This document shows positions 29,377 through 37,929 of a DNA stretch of 64,000 nucleotides, one piece after another. Where the stretch lies: the NCBI GenBank assembly GCA_023957315.1, contig JAMLHE010000003.1:124001-188000 (forward strand), given 5' to 3'. The stretch comes from Candidatus Kapaibacterium sp. (lineage in GTDB: Bacteria; Bacteroidota; Ignavibacteria; Kapaibacteriales; UBA2268). Numbering within the stretch: position 1 is the first letter of the stretch; each line of letters begins with the position of its first letter. Under the pieces are notes generated by a model. That model was given only the letters and a program-made list of their open reading frames with translations, was not told where the DNA came from and ran no database searches. The translations under genes were made by a program, and so were the position numbers.

Positions 29377-30474
29377 ATGTTAAAAATAAATATAATAATA
29401 ATATTCTTTTTAATTGCAACGAATTTATTTGGTGCAAGAATTAAAGATATTGCAGTAATCGAAGGTGTAAGTGGTGTGCAAGTAGTCGGTTATGGCTTAG
29501 TTTCGGGATTGAACCAAAGCGGCGATAATCAACAAACTACATATACCGTGCAATCAGTTTCAAATATGCTGAAACGATTTGGATTGACAGTTCCCGAAAG
29601 AAACCCAAGAATTAGAAATGTAGCGGCTGTGATGGTGACGGCAACAATTCCCGCATTTATGAAAGCAGGCAGCAAAGTTGACGTAGTTGTGTCATCAATT
29701 GGCGATGCGAATTCATTGCAAGGTGGAGTTTTGCTGATGACTCCCCTATCTACTGCCGACGGCACGATTGTCGGGATGGCTCAAGGTTCGCTCTCAGTTG
29801 GTGGATACGATTTCAACGCTCTGGGCTCGAGATTAGGAAAAAATATCTCGACAACAGGACGCGTTCCAAACGGATTATTTCTGGAAATTAGTTTTAATCG
29901 TGAAATAATTATTGATAATAAAATAAGAATTAGTTTACGTGAGCCGGATTTCACGACTGCATCACGAATTTCGCAAGCTGTTAATTCTGTGGCAGGGCTC
30001 GCTAATTCGGCACAAATTTTTGATGCCGGAACTGTGGAAGTCACCTTACCCGCAGGAACTAACAATAATCAGGCAATGGAATTAATTGCTCAAATTGAAG
30101 TAATTAATGTAATTAGCGACCCAATTGCAAGAGTTGTAATAAATGAAAGAACAGGCACAGTCGTTGTCGGTGGAAATGTTGAATTACTCCCCGCTGTGAT
30201 TGCTCATGCAGGGCTCGAAATTTCAATACAAAAACAAGTTATAGTTCCTCAACCTGCACCATTTACGATTAGACCACCGCAAATTGCCGAAACAGCGGAA
30301 ATTACCACACGCGAAGAACTTAGAGAATCTCGCACTTTAGTCGTGCAAGGTCCTACTGTTCAAGATATTGCTAATGCTTTGAATTTATTGCAAGTTAATC
30401 CACGCGATTTAATATCAATTTTTCAAGCTCTGAAAGAATCAGGTTCCTTACAAGGAGAATTAATTATTCAATAA
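29377..30474 (+). CDS. flgI: flagellar P-ring protein FlgI
   Basis: Builds the periplasmic P ring around the rod. 365 residues, the usual length, with signal peptide (IIIIFFLIATNLFG) and the hallmark RIKDIAVIEGVSGVQVVGYGLV at the mature start. VSSIGDANSLQGGVLLMTPL and VVINERTGTVVVGGNVEL are also standard. Starts 6 bases after flgH and ends one base before flgJ. The presence of both L and P rings confirms a two-membrane cell. Confidence 0.96.
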   Translation: MLKINIIIIFFLIATNLFGARIKDIAVIEGVSGVQVVGYGLVSGLNQSGDNQQTTYTVQSVSNMLKRFGLTVPERNPRIRNVAAVMVTATIPAFMKAGSKVDVVVSSIGDANSLQGGVLLMTPLSTADGTIVGMAQGSLSVGGYDFNALGSRLGKNISTTGRVPNGLFLEISFNREIIIDNKIRISLREPDFTTASRISQAVNSVAGLANSAQIFDAGTVEVTLPAGTNNNQAMELIAQIEVINVISDPIARVVINERTGTVVVGGNVELLPAVIAHAGLEISIQKQVIVPQPAPFTIRPPQIAETAEITTREELRESRTLVVQGPTVQDIANALNLLQVNPRDLISIFQALKESGSLQGELIIQ

Positions 30475-30475
30475 T

Positions 30476-31345
30476 ATGGAAGATTTCAAATTAAATATTG
30501 ATAAAGTTGACCCAAGCAAGATTTACGAAAGTCAAATTAATGAGTTGAAAAATCGTGTGCGTTCTTCGGCAAAAATAATTTTAACCGAATCTGACAAGCT
30601 TGGTCTGGAAAAAGCCGCCCGCGGTTTTGAAGCCATATTTATGAATATGATGTTTAAAGAAATCCGCAATGCTCAACTTGATGACGAAAGCGATGATGGT
30701 TTTGGCAGCGATATTTTGATGGATTATTCCTATTTGATGCTGACTGATAAAGTATCTTCGACGGGCAAAGGAATCGGTATCGCAGAGCAAGTTTACAAAT
30801 TTTTTACAAACGAAGAAATTCCAACTAAAAATATTATTGAACAATCAGTTCCGGCTGAACTAAATCAAATTAATTCGGTAAATGTGACTATACCACTTAG
30901 TTCTAAAGCAGTTGAGACAACTAATGAAATTGGCGGAAGCTTTTTAAATCGAGTAAAACAAAGATTAAATCAATTCGATGAAATTATCAATAATGCTTCA
31001 GATAAGTTCAATCTTGATAAAAGCTTGATTAAATCTGTCATTACTGCTGAATCCGCCGGACAGGTAAATGCAAAATCTCATGTCGGAGCAAAAGGACTTA
31101 TGCAATTGATGGATGGAACCGCTCGGGATTTGGGCGTGTCGAATTCCTACGACCCTGAAGAAAATATTATGGGTGGTGCACGGTATTTGCGACAAATGTT
31201 AGATAAATTCAATAATGACACAAATCTGGCTTTAGCTGCTTACAATGCCGGACCCGGAAATGTAGAAAAATACAATGGCATACCTCCTTTCAAGGAAACT
31301 GAAAATTACATACGAAAAGTGAATAAATACTTAAAACAATTTTAG
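30476..31345 (+). CDS. flgJ: FlgJ-type rod-binding protein fused to a lytic transglycosylase (SLT) domain
   Basis: Rod cap and cell-wall-opening enzyme, 289 residues. The N-terminal FlgJ rod-binding domain covers about 40-110 (LEKAARGFEAIFMNMMFKEIR and GIGIAEQVYKFF). A Ser/Asn-rich linker leads to an SLT domain at about 175-289: ESAGQVNAKSHVGAKGLMQLM with the catalytic Glu, then AAYNAGPGNVEKY. E. coli FlgJ instead carries a glucosaminidase (GH73) domain, so the muralytic module differs in type while the job is presumably the same. No signal peptide, consistent with export by the flagellar apparatus. Confidence 0.9.
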   Translation: MEDFKLNIDKVDPSKIYESQINELKNRVRSSAKIILTESDKLGLEKAARGFEAIFMNMMFKEIRNAQLDDESDDGFGSDILMDYSYLMLTDKVSSTGKGIGIAEQVYKFFTNEEIPTKNIIEQSVPAELNQINSVNVTIPLSSKAVETTNEIGGSFLNRVKQRLNQFDEIINNASDKFNLDKSLIKSVITAESAGQVNAKSHVGAKGLMQLMDGTARDLGVSNSYDPEENIMGGARYLRQMLDKFNNDTNLALAAYNAGPGNVEKYNGIPPFKETENYIRKVNKYLKQF

Positions 31346-31354
31346 GCAACAATT

Positions 31355-31792
31355 ATGCTTTCAAAATTAATCACTTATCTTAAATACGAGGAACAACTCC
31401 TCAAGGATTTGTTCAATTTAGCTGAACGGCAGCAAAACGCCTTAGTAAAAATGAAGCTCGAAGATATAAATGACATCACTTCACTTCAGGATGAAATTTC
31501 GGGAAATTTGCGAAAAGCGGAAGACAATCGTTTGACGATTATCGCCAATTGGCTAAAAATAACCAAACAGAAAGCTGCCCAAATAAAGCTAAGTGAACTT
31601 GCTAAGATGTGCAACAAAAACGAAGCCCAAGAAATTGAGAACCTTAAAGATAGCATGGATTTACTAATTGCTGAATTACATTCAATCAACACAAGCAACC
31701 GTGTGCTGACCAATCGTGCAAGGCATTCTGTGAAGGAAATGATTGATATACTCACAAATGGCACAAATAATGTATGTAATGTCAGAGTATAA
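31355..31792 (+). CDS. flgN: FlgN-like flagellar chaperone
   Basis: Cytosolic chaperone for the hook-filament junction proteins FlgK and FlgL. The 145-residue product is all helical, with the FlgN layout: YEEQLLKDLFNLAERQQNALVKMKLEDINDITSLQDEI-type N-terminal helix pair and a C-terminal LHSINTSNRVLTNRARHSVKEMI amphipathic helix that binds clients. Sequence is diverged; position before flgK and flgL is the strongest support. It starts 9 bases after flgJ. Confidence 0.78.
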   Translation: MLSKLITYLKYEEQLLKDLFNLAERQQNALVKMKLEDINDITSLQDEISGNLRKAEDNRLTIIANWLKITKQKAAQIKLSELAKMCNKNEAQEIENLKDSMDLLIAELHSINTSNRVLTNRARHSVKEMIDILTNGTNNVCNVRV

Positions 31793-31802
31793 TTTTTTTA
31801 TT

Positions 31803-32162
31803 ATGGATATGGATATGAGTGTAAGTCAAGGTTTAAACAGAAGTATGATTGAAAAAGCATACGATTTGAAGCAACAAATCGAGTCTATCATATTTTCGAT
31901 GCCCGATTGCGAACTGTACCAGCTACAAACGCGAATGGGTAAAATAATTGAAGTACTGCCCGAACAAATGGCTTTGAGCTTTGAAAAAGAGACTAAAATC
32001 GCCAAGATTCGCGGTTTTATCGAAATAGTTGGCAATTTGCAGGAATGCAAGGACTATCTTGAATTACTGCAAAAAATCAAATATGCCGACTATTCCGAAG
32101 CGATAAGCAAAATTGACAATATTACTGAAAGTCTGATGGTAAACAGCGGAAGCCTTAATTAA
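31803..32162 (+). CDS. small helical protein of unknown function between flgN and flgK
   Basis: A 119-residue protein if started at the ATG at 31803 (MDMDMSVSQG); the frame stays open upstream into flgN but that would overlap by 50 bases. It is predicted helical throughout (EKAYDLKQQIESIIF, LEMALSFEKETKIAKIRGFIEIV-like segments), with no signal peptide or membrane helix. I do not recognise the family. Its stop overlaps the flgK start by one base, so it is translationally coupled to a secreted substrate gene. By size and place it could be a second export chaperone, comparable with FliT, but that is inference only. Confidence 0.6.
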   Translation: MDMDMSVSQGLNRSMIEKAYDLKQQIESIIFSMPDCELYQLQTRMGKIIEVLPEQMALSFEKETKIAKIRGFIEIVGNLQECKDYLELLQKIKYADYSEAISKIDNITESLMVNSGSLN

Positions 32163-33601
32163 TGAGTTTTTCTTCCCTCGAAATTGGCAAACGGGCTTTA
32201 TTAGCCCAACGCCTGGGGCTTGATGTAACAAGCAATAATATTGCGAATGTTAACACTCCGGGCTATTCTCGTCGTGCCGCCATTTTGAAGGAAACAAACC
32301 CGCTCAAAATCAACGGAAACTATCTCGGTACCGGTGTTTTGTTCGACAAATTGCAGTCTTTTCGCGAATCTTACTACGACCGTGAAGTGCGTAACTCTAT
32401 GGCTCGACTCACTAACTACGGCACCCAAGCAAGTTTTTACAGGCGTGTCGAAACCGTTTTGGCTGAACCCGGCGATAATGGCGTTGCCGATTTGATTACA
32501 AATTTCTTCAAAACTTTCGATGAAATGGCTCTCAAACCCGAGAACATTTCTTTACGCAGCTACCTGACTACGCAGTCTCAGACTTTGACGGACAGGATTA
32601 ATAGAATCGCTTACGGAATGCAAGATTTGCGAAACGAAGCATTATCAAAGGTCAATTCCAATCTTACCGAAATCAATCGTCTGACGACACAAATCACCGA
32701 AATCAACAAACAAATCGCCGGGAGTGGCACTGATTCTGCTAATTCGGCTTTGACGTATATTGACACGAGAGAGAATTTGCTCGAGGAATTATCCAAATAT
32801 ATTGATATAAATGTTGGCAAAAATGAGGACGGGACGGTCAATGTCTTTGTCAATGGGATAGATTTGGTGACTTCCACAAGCAGCAAAGAGCTCCGAGCTT
32901 CGATAGTTGTTAATGATGTCACTGGCGAACAAACTGTAAGATTATTCAAATTTGATAATGAGAAAAATCTCGAAACCGACATTACTCCTCAAGGCGGCGA
33001 AATTAACGCTAACTTGCAGATTTATAATGTCAAAATGAATGATAAATATAGCGGAAATGAATTTTCGGAAGCAAAAGATTTTCATGCTTTCGTTCGGGTA
33101 TTTGCCCAAAAAGTGAACGATATGATGATGGGCGGTTATGGCTTGGATGATGCAAGTGGTGCTCCGCCAATGCGCCGATTTTTTGACCCGGGCGATATGG
33201 AATTAACCGCATTTAATATTCGAATTTCCGATGATATTAAAAATAATCCCCGTGACATTCCACTATCAGATAGTGCGGGTGAGCCGGGCAATTCGTCGAT
33301 TGCACAAGCAATTGCGCGCTTGGCACAATCCCCTGATTTTTTCAACAATGCTAATCCGATTGAATATTTCAACGGGTTTTTGGGTAAAATCGGACAAATG
33401 GCTCGCGAAGCCGAAAATGGTTACCAAACAATGGGATTAATTAATGACCAATTAAATTCGCAACGTGAATCAATTATGGGCGTAAATCTCGATGAAGAAG
33501 CAATTAGTTTAATTAAATATCAAAAAGCATTCGAAGCCTCATCGCGAATTGTTTCGGTTACAAATGAATTACTTGCCACAATTGTTAATTTAGGAAGGTA
33601 A
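32162..33601 (+). CDS. flgK: flagellar hook-filament junction protein FlgK
   Basis: First hook-associated protein, exported and placed at the hook tip. 479 residues, within family range. The N-terminal axial motif is LDVTSNNIANVNTPGYSRRA (about 20-39) and the C-terminal one is GVNLDEEAISLIKYQKAFEASSRIVSVTNEL, both essential for stacking in the axial structure. The central part is variable, as expected for exposed domains. Start overlaps the preceding stop by one base; flgL follows after 2 bases. Confidence 0.94.
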   Translation: MSFSSLEIGKRALLAQRLGLDVTSNNIANVNTPGYSRRAAILKETNPLKINGNYLGTGVLFDKLQSFRESYYDREVRNSMARLTNYGTQASFYRRVETVLAEPGDNGVADLITNFFKTFDEMALKPENISLRSYLTTQSQTLTDRINRIAYGMQDLRNEALSKVNSNLTEINRLTTQITEINKQIAGSGTDSANSALTYIDTRENLLEELSKYIDINVGKNEDGTVNVFVNGIDLVTSTSSKELRASIVVNDVTGEQTVRLFKFDNEKNLETDITPQGGEINANLQIYNVKMNDKYSGNEFSEAKDFHAFVRVFAQKVNDMMMGGYGLDDASGAPPMRRFFDPGDMELTAFNIRISDDIKNNPRDIPLSDSAGEPGNSSIAQAIARLAQSPDFFNNANPIEYFNGFLGKIGQMAREAENGYQTMGLINDQLNSQRESIMGVNLDEEAISLIKYQKAFEASSRIVSVTNELLATIVNLGR

Positions 33602-33603
33602 AA

Positions 33604-34593
33604 ATGCGCGTAACACATAAATCAACATTTATACCCTATCAACGAAATTTGGACGAGATTCAGAACCGAAAATTCAAAGAGGAAATTAGACTTTCGACCG
33701 GAAAAGATATAACGTCGCTTTCGGATAATCCAACAAATTTTGTTGATGCGAAAATGTTTTCTTCAAAAATAGCACAAAATGATAATTATTTTAATATTAT
33801 TCATGATTCATTAAGTGAATTAAGAGCAGTCGAAGAAAACTTGGAATTTATTTCCGATAATGTACGCAAAATCAGAGAATTAGCTATGGACGCCACTCAA
33901 ATAGGAAACTCCGGCAACGCACATTCGCTCTCGGTTTTCATCAAAGGAATAATGCAAGATATTGTTAAACAAAGCAATATTGATTTTAACGGCAAATATT
34001 TATTTTCGGGGACAAAAACAACACCCGAATCATTAGCAGAAGCACCGGAAAATAATAAAGTACCATTTGAATTAAAAAGTGTTCCGCCAACTGCCGAGAA
34101 TCCATCGGGTATGGAACTCGTTTTTCATGGCAATTTTAAAGATAGAATAATTAATAAAGACGGAAAAACTACCGAAATAATTAATACAAAAGCAAATGAT
34201 ATTTTTGGCGAAGATTTTGAATTATTCGACTCAATTCTCGAGCTTTATAATCTGTTGGCATTCAAGGCTGATGGCACTCCGCGTCAAGAATTCGATAATA
34301 TTAATACTGATGATTTCGATAAATTAAATATTTTGCAAAAAAAATTAGCAGACTATACTGAAAAAATTGACAAAGCAAATGGCGAAAATGGCGCTAAAAT
34401 TAACAGACTCGAATTAATTGCTGACCAAACTACTTCGGAGACAATTAGATTGAAAGAATATCGCTCAATCAAGGAAGATACTGACGTAGCCCGTACTGCC
34501 ATCAATTTGCAGATGGAAGAAATTGCATTGAGATACTCGCTCCAAGTGGGAAGTTCGATTATGCGAAATTCTTTATTTGATTTTCTCAGATAG
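33604..34593 (+). CDS. flgL: flagellar hook-filament junction protein FlgL
   Basis: Second hook-associated protein, joining FlgK to the flagellin filament. 329 residues with the flagellin-like N-terminus (QRNLDEIQNRKFKEEIRLSTGKDITSLSDNP) and C-terminus (VARTAINLQMEEIALRYSLQVGSSIMRNSLFDFL), cited here by their conserved ends. The middle, with DFNGKYLFSGTKT, is the typical FlgL signature. Starts 2 bases after flgK. The next gene, motA, follows 18 bases later. Confidence 0.92.
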   Translation: MRVTHKSTFIPYQRNLDEIQNRKFKEEIRLSTGKDITSLSDNPTNFVDAKMFSSKIAQNDNYFNIIHDSLSELRAVEENLEFISDNVRKIRELAMDATQIGNSGNAHSLSVFIKGIMQDIVKQSNIDFNGKYLFSGTKTTPESLAEAPENNKVPFELKSVPPTAENPSGMELVFHGNFKDRIINKDGKTTEIINTKANDIFGEDFELFDSILELYNLLAFKADGTPRQEFDNINTDDFDKLNILQKKLADYTEKIDKANGENGAKINRLELIADQTTSETIRLKEYRSIKEDTDVARTAINLQMEEIALRYSLQVGSSIMRNSLFDFLR

Positions 34594-34611
34594 AATGATT
34601 ACATTAGATTT

Positions 34612-35466
34612 ATGAAAGGTAGCACTTTATTTGGAATTCTGCTCGGTTTGGCAGCGATATTGGGTTCATTCTTCTTCGAAGGTGGCACCCCAGATATGCT
34701 GTTCCTGATTCCGGGTATGACCATAGTCATCGTCGGGACCTTAGCCGCAGGCATTGCCGGGCATGATTTTGCGATGATAAAAAGATTGCCCAGATTATTT
34801 AAAATCGCTTTCAATCCACCCGTATATGATTTCAAAGAAATTTTAGAGCAAATCATCCAATATGCAGCAATAGCACGGCGAGACGGGATATTAGCATTAG
34901 AAGGAAAATTGAAAAATGCAAAACATCCGTACCTGAAAAAATTCTTCGAAATATGTATAGACGGTGCGACGCCCGACACTTTCAACCGAATAGCCAACAA
35001 CGAAATCCATAACATTTCCGAACGCCACATGGTCAATATCGGATTTTTCAATAAATTAGGCGGCTACTCCCCTACTATGGGCATCATCGGGACTGTGATG
35101 GGACTCATCCTGTCTTTCGCATCAGTCGGCTCGGACCCGAATCTTTTGATTCGCCACATTGGGACAGCGTTCATAGCTACTTTGTGGGGGATTTTAATGG
35201 CAAACATAGTCTGGTTGCCTTTGGGTGACAAGCTGCGGACGATTCACGATAATGAAATTAACCTTTTGCAAATGATGATGGACGGCGTTGAAGCTGTTCA
35301 ATCCGGCGAAACTCCCACAGTTATTCGTGCCAGACTGATTTCTGCATTCCCACTCGAAGAGCAGGAGCAGATTTACAAAGGACGCAAAATCTACAACATT
35401 CCTCCGCCTGACAAAGTCACAGACACAGGCAATTCAATCGTTGATAATACGATTAAAAAGCAGTAA
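34612..35466 (+). CDS. motA: flagellar motor stator protein MotA
   Basis: Inner-membrane stator subunit that couples ion flow to rotation. 284 residues with four membrane helices, two near the N-terminus (TLFGILLGLAAILGSFFFEGG, then MLFLIPGMTIVIVGTL) and two near 150-205, including GGYSPTMGIIGTVMGLILSF, the conserved MotA signature. The cytoplasmic loop lies between them. The MotB partner is not encoded next to it, which is unusual, and must be elsewhere if this is a functional stator. Ion type (H+ or Na+) cannot be told from this subunit. The 145 bases after it hold no recognisable feature. Confidence 0.9.
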   Translation: MKGSTLFGILLGLAAILGSFFFEGGTPDMLFLIPGMTIVIVGTLAAGIAGHDFAMIKRLPRLFKIAFNPPVYDFKEILEQIIQYAAIARRDGILALEGKLKNAKHPYLKKFFEICIDGATPDTFNRIANNEIHNISERHMVNIGFFNKLGGYSPTMGIIGTVMGLILSFASVGSDPNLLIRHIGTAFIATLWGILMANIVWLPLGDKLRTIHDNEINLLQMMMDGVEAVQSGETPTVIRARLISAFPLEEQEQIYKGRKIYNIPPPDKVTDTGNSIVDNTIKKQ

Positions 35467-35611
35467 TAAGAATTTCACTCTCTCAATCTATGCTCTGGGA
35501 ATCATCCATTTAAATAATGAATGAAGTTTAGTCGTGATGGTGCAGAGATAAAAGGAATAAAATCACAAGATAAACGTTTTCATTTAATTGTATTGAAAAA
35601 GAATGAGTTGA

Positions 35612-36907
35612 ATGAAAGTAGCGTTACATACATTAGGTTGCAAAGTCAATTATGCCGAAACAGCGGCTATCAAAGATAAGTTTGAGCAGTTGGGCTATTC
35701 GTTAACCGAATTTGGCACCACTGCCGACATAATCTTGATAAACACCTGTTCGGTGACTAATAATGCCGATGTCGAAGCGCGAAAGCTCATTCGCCGCGCC
35801 AAACGACAATCGCCGAATGCTTTTTTGGGTGTGATGGGCTGTTATGCTCAGCTAAAGCCCGAAGAAGTATCGCAAATCGAAGGTGTGGACGCAGTCTTCG
35901 GTCAACGGGAGAAATTCCGTGTGCCCTCGCTCGTGCATCAGCTAATCGGCAAAGAACAAACTCAGGTAAACGTTTCGTGTATCGAGGATTTGCCCTTCGA
36001 CGTCGCACTCACAACCGATAATGAGCTACGAACTCGTGCTTTTTTGAAGCTTCAGGATGGTTGCGATTATTTTTGCACTTTCTGCACGATTCCCTATGCG
36101 CGCGGTAGTTCGAGAAGTATTCCATTTGCTTTGATACCTGAGCAAATTAATAAAATTGTGGCTTCCGGCTATAAGGAAGTGGTGATTTCGGGGATTAATC
36201 TTGGGGATTACAGCACTCCGGACGGCAAAACTTTTGCAGACGTAGTGGAATTGATGGATTCGATGAAGCCGGATTTGAGAATTAGGATTTCGTCAATTGA
36301 GCCGAATTTGCTCAATGACAGAATTTTGCGCGCTGTAGCGGCTTCCGACGTATTTTGTCCGCATTTTCATATTCCATTGCAAAGCGGTTCGCAGGAGATT
36401 CTGAAGAATATGAAGCGCCGCTACAAAGCATCCTTTTACAAAGATTTGATTTACAAAATTAAAGAAAACATCCCCCATTGCGGACTTGGAATTGATGTCA
36501 TAGTCGGCTTTCCGGGTGAAACAGATGAACATTTCCGCGAAACTTATGATTTGTTGGATGAGCTTCCTGCGAGCTATTTTCACGTTTTCACCTATTCCGA
36601 ACGAGATAATACACCTGCAGCAAGTTTCGAGGGTGTCGTTCCTATTCATATCCGAAAAGAACGCACCAATCTACTTCGCGAGCTATCACAAGCCAAGCAG
36701 CGCTCATTTTATGCAAGCAGAGTCGGGAAAATTGCGACAGTAATCCCCGAATCCTACGATAAAAGCACGAGAACATGGAAAAGTTGGTCGGAAAACTACG
36801 TCCGAGTCAAATTTGAAGGTGACGAAAACTTAGCAAAAAGTTTTGTCAAAGTTATGGTCGAATCAGTCCACGGAGATTACGCTTTCGGGAGTGTAATCAA
36901 CGATTAG
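35612..36907 (+). CDS. mtaB: tRNA methylthiotransferase MtaB
   Basis: Radical-SAM enzyme that adds a methylthio group to t6A37 of tRNAs reading ANN codons. 431 residues: N-terminal UPF0004 domain with cluster cysteines in HTLGCKVN, INTCSVT and GVMGCYAQ, radical-SAM domain with CDYFCTFC (CX3CX2C) near residue 153, and a TRAM-like end. The TLGCKVNYAE start separates MtaB from MiaB and RimO. It ends in a 4-base overlap with the convergent UmuD-like gene. Confidence 0.95.
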   Translation: MKVALHTLGCKVNYAETAAIKDKFEQLGYSLTEFGTTADIILINTCSVTNNADVEARKLIRRAKRQSPNAFLGVMGCYAQLKPEEVSQIEGVDAVFGQREKFRVPSLVHQLIGKEQTQVNVSCIEDLPFDVALTTDNELRTRAFLKLQDGCDYFCTFCTIPYARGSSRSIPFALIPEQINKIVASGYKEVVISGINLGDYSTPDGKTFADVVELMDSMKPDLRIRISSIEPNLLNDRILRAVAASDVFCPHFHIPLQSGSQEILKNMKRRYKASFYKDLIYKIKENIPHCGLGIDVIVGFPGETDEHFRETYDLLDELPASYFHVFTYSERDNTPAASFEGVVPIHIRKERTNLLRELSQAKQRSFYASRVGKIATVIPESYDKSTRTWKSWSENYVRVKFEGDENLAKSFVKVMVESVHGDYAFGSVIND

Positions 36908-37323
36908 ACAGCATGAATCACGTGCTTGACGACTCCCTGAATCTCAAATTCCCAAAATGGTTTAATTTCAATCGGTAAAAATTTATCGTTCGCCGAAAAA
37001 AGGTAAATTACACCGCCGATGTCGCGGTACGTTTTGACAGCCATTTCACCGTTCAATGAGGCGATGACCACCTTCCCGTCCACGGGCCTGTCCTTTTTAT
37101 TTACAACGAGAATATCGCCATCGTAAATTCCTTCGTTTATCATACTTTCGCCCGAAACCTTGACTAAATAAGTCTCTCCGGGGAAAGGTGCCAAATAGCT
37201 GTTCAAATCCAGCTTGTTTTTCAGTTCGGCAGATTGAGAAGTGCCTGCTTTGCCATGTGCATCAAAAACAGGCGCTTCAAAACTGTACTGCGTTTTCAAT
37301 TCTACTATTTTGTTTACTTTCAT
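36904..37323 (-). CDS. UmuD-like S24 self-cleaving protein, catalytic residues intact
   Basis: A 139-residue S24 peptidase without a DNA-binding domain. I start it at the ATG at 37323; an upstream ATG would add 13 unrelated residues. The dyad falls exactly at E. coli UmuD numbering: Ser60 in VSGESMINEGIYDGD and Lys97 in GEMAVKTYR. A possible Ala26-Gly27 cleavage site lies upstream, as in UmuD and LexA. LDLNSYLAPFPGETYLVKV is the UmuD-type segment. No umuC or dnaE2 is nearby. It follows a paralogue by 57 bases. Likely an SOS-type or stress factor; target polymerase unknown. Confidence 0.85.
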   Translation of the reverse strand: MKVNKIVELKTQYSFEAPVFDAHGKAGTSQSAELKNKLDLNSYLAPFPGETYLVKVSGESMINEGIYDGDILVVNKKDRPVDGKVVIASLNGEMAVKTYRDIGGVIYLFSANDKFLPIEIKPFWEFEIQGVVKHVIHAV

Positions 37324-37380
37324 TCGTACAAACCATAAATACTTCGGTAATCGAAGCATCAAAATTGAAAAATATTTTGC

Positions 37381-37812
37381 TTATAAAGAGTGTATGATTT
37401 TTGTCACGACGCCAATGATTTTGAACTCCAGATAGGGTTCCATCATTACAGGTAAAAACTGATGATTTTGCGATTCAAGAAAGATTTCGCCATCAATTTC
37501 GCGAAAAATCTTTACTGTCAACGAGCTATTGATAGTGACAAGCACAATCTTCTGCTCCGCAGGCTCGATAGAAGTATCCACAACTAAAATATCCCCATCG
37601 CGGATGCCTTGCGTTACCATGTTCAATCCGCGAACTTTCGCAAAAAATGTAGATGCAGGATGGTCAACGAGGTATTCGTTGAGGTCAATTTCGACACAAC
37701 TGTCGCTTTCAATCGGATTCGGCAACCCAGCCGCAACCGATGTTTCAAAGAATGGCAACATGATTCTTTGCTTTTCTTTCAATTTGAAACCAAAAATTTC
37801 AATCACTTCCAT
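37381..37812 (-). CDS. UmuD-like S24 paralogue with catalytic Ser replaced by Asn
   Basis: A 143-residue UmuD-like protein with a strong GAGGAG ribosome site before its ATG. It is the closer UmuD relative of the pair: FETSVAAGLPNPI with an Ala28-Gly29 cleavage-type site, EIDLNEYLVDHPASTFFAKV, and DGDILVVD. The nucleophile position reads RGLNM instead of the expected xGxSM, giving Asn64 (codon at 37621-37623); Lys101 is kept at the correct distance of 37 residues. It should be unable to cleave itself but could be cut by, or pair with, the intact neighbour. Divergent from rnhA. Confidence 0.85.
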   Translation of the reverse strand: MEVIEIFGFKLKEKQRIMLPFFETSVAAGLPNPIESDSCVEIDLNEYLVDHPASTFFAKVRGLNMVTQGIRDGDILVVDTSIEPAEQKIVLVTINSSLTVKIFREIDGEIFLESQNHQFLPVMMEPYLEFKIIGVVTKIIHSL

Positions 37813-37929
37813 ATTCTCCTCTTTATGCTATTCAAAAAAAGAATGTTCAAAATATTAAATTCCCCCAAGACTAATATAATCTTTCTTGCCGAAATTACAA
37901 ACAAATTTCTTAATTTCGCATAAGAAAAT

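Noticed and set aside
35467-35611. Gap after motA as a place for a small RNA or tRNA
   Set aside because: No stem-loop with T-run, no tRNA fold and no open frame of note were seen.
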